DNA of 64,000 bases, from contig NZ_JABBXF010000004.1 of the NCBI RefSeq assembly GCF_013030945.1, positions 276,400 through 340,399 of the forward strand, written 5' to 3'. Position numbers and translations under genes: made by a program. Of this stretch, positions 63,782-64,000 are shown in pieces. A model generated the notes under the pieces. The model ran no database searches. It was not told the origin of the DNA and saw nothing but the letters and a program-made list of their open reading frames with translations. Source of the stretch: Streptomyces morookaense. Its GTDB lineage: Bacteria; Actinomycetota; Actinomycetes; Streptomycetales; Streptomycetaceae. Numbering within the stretch: position 1 is the stretch's first letter; every line of letters begins with the position of its first letter.

Positions 63782-64000
63782 ATGAAGCGGATCCGTACGG
63801 CCGTCATCACGGCCGTGGCGGCCTTCGCCCTCGCCCAGCCGTCCTTGCCCGCCGCCGCGGCGGGCAAGGACGGCTGGACCCCGCCGGCCTGCAACCGCGT
63901 CACCGGCGACGGAGCCGTCACCTTCACCACCGACGACGGCAGGACCCTCGCTCCCACCAGCAGCACCCTCCAGCACACCGGTTACACGCACGGACTGGTG
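63782..64000 (+). CDS. secreted protein, 5' part only
   Basis: At least 73 residues are visible before the window ends. A Sec signal peptide (MKRIRTAVITAVAAFALAQP, cleavage near PAAAAG) is followed by DGWTPPACNRVTGDGAVTFT and TDDGRTLAPTSSTL, a beta-rich start of an exported domain I cannot name. AAGGGAGAG lies just before ATG at 63782. Confidence 0.75.
   Translation, partial: MKRIRTAVITAVAAFALAQPSLPAAAAGKDGWTPPACNRVTGDGAVTFTTDDGRTLAPTSSTLQHTGYTHGLV

Noticed and set aside
1..64000. CRISPR arrays, tRNA and rRNA genes
   Set aside because: I saw no regularly spaced short repeats and no cloverleaf or rRNA-like stretches in reading the window; a dedicated scan was not possible.

Overview
The window is very GC-rich DNA with GTG starts, GGAGG ribosome sites, abundant overlapping stop/start pairs and families typical of actinomycetes. 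Modular type I PKS genes, rare TTA codons in them, MmyB-type XRE regulators, an Rv1733c-like protein and a hairpin-rich intergenic repeat of the kind common in Streptomyces all point to Streptomyces or a close relative, probably chromosomal and partly in an accessory region.

Left end (1-16.1 kb, all minus strand): a polyketide locus transcribed toward position 1. Its order is cytochrome P450, a bimodular PKS (KS-AT-DH-KR-ACP / KS-AT-KR-ACP with a C-terminal docking tail), a second P450 embedded 3 bp after it, and a second PKS that starts with the matching type of N-terminal docking helix and runs off the window. AT signatures predict methylmalonyl, malonyl, malonyl. Both PKS genes carry a TTA codon near their 5' end.

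16.5-29 kb: mostly unlinked genes. They are a membrane SpoIIE-type phosphatase, a cupredoxin facing a di-copper (tyrosinase-like) protein, a DUF318 permease, an L25/Ctc ribosomal protein, a MalY-type PLP enzyme, a condensation-fold protein with an altered active site, an MBL hydrolase, a TRIC-like channel, an isocitrate lyase/PEP mutase family enzyme and a FUSC-type exporter.

29.4-41.3 kb: an ABC exporter pair, then a block resembling a hypoxia/dormancy (DosR/DevR-type) island: Zn alcohol dehydrogenase, Rv1733c-like protein, a tandem universal stress protein and a six-gene hyc/hyf-like membrane complex. The complex keeps the NuoB-type Fe-S cysteines but has lost the [NiFe]-ligand cysteines in the large subunit, and no ferredoxin-like or formate dehydrogenase subunit is encoded beside it. 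Its gene order matches what I know of mycobacterial Rv0082-Rv0087.

41.4-48.2 kb: a secreted protein; a TetR/DUF4865 pair with a clear operator facing a PhzF-family gene and an FMN reductase; then a 2OG-Fe(II) oxygenase-like protein, EF-hand protein, methyltransferase-like protein and alpha/beta hydrolase.

48.3-54 kb: a zone of redox genes and decay. There are two more FMN reductases, two XRE/MmyB regulators (one shortened), one intact aldo/keto reductase, an aldo/keto reductase pseudogene with an internal deletion, and a degenerate integrase C-terminus.

54-64 kb: an ArsR/MFS pair under a striking 49-bp perfect inverted repeat, a TetR/membrane protein/FAD monooxygenase run, a decayed GAF-domain signalling gene, a DUF4360 secreted protein, a third P450, an APC permease, a small unknown protein and a partial secreted protein. 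I saw no tRNA, rRNA or CRISPR array.
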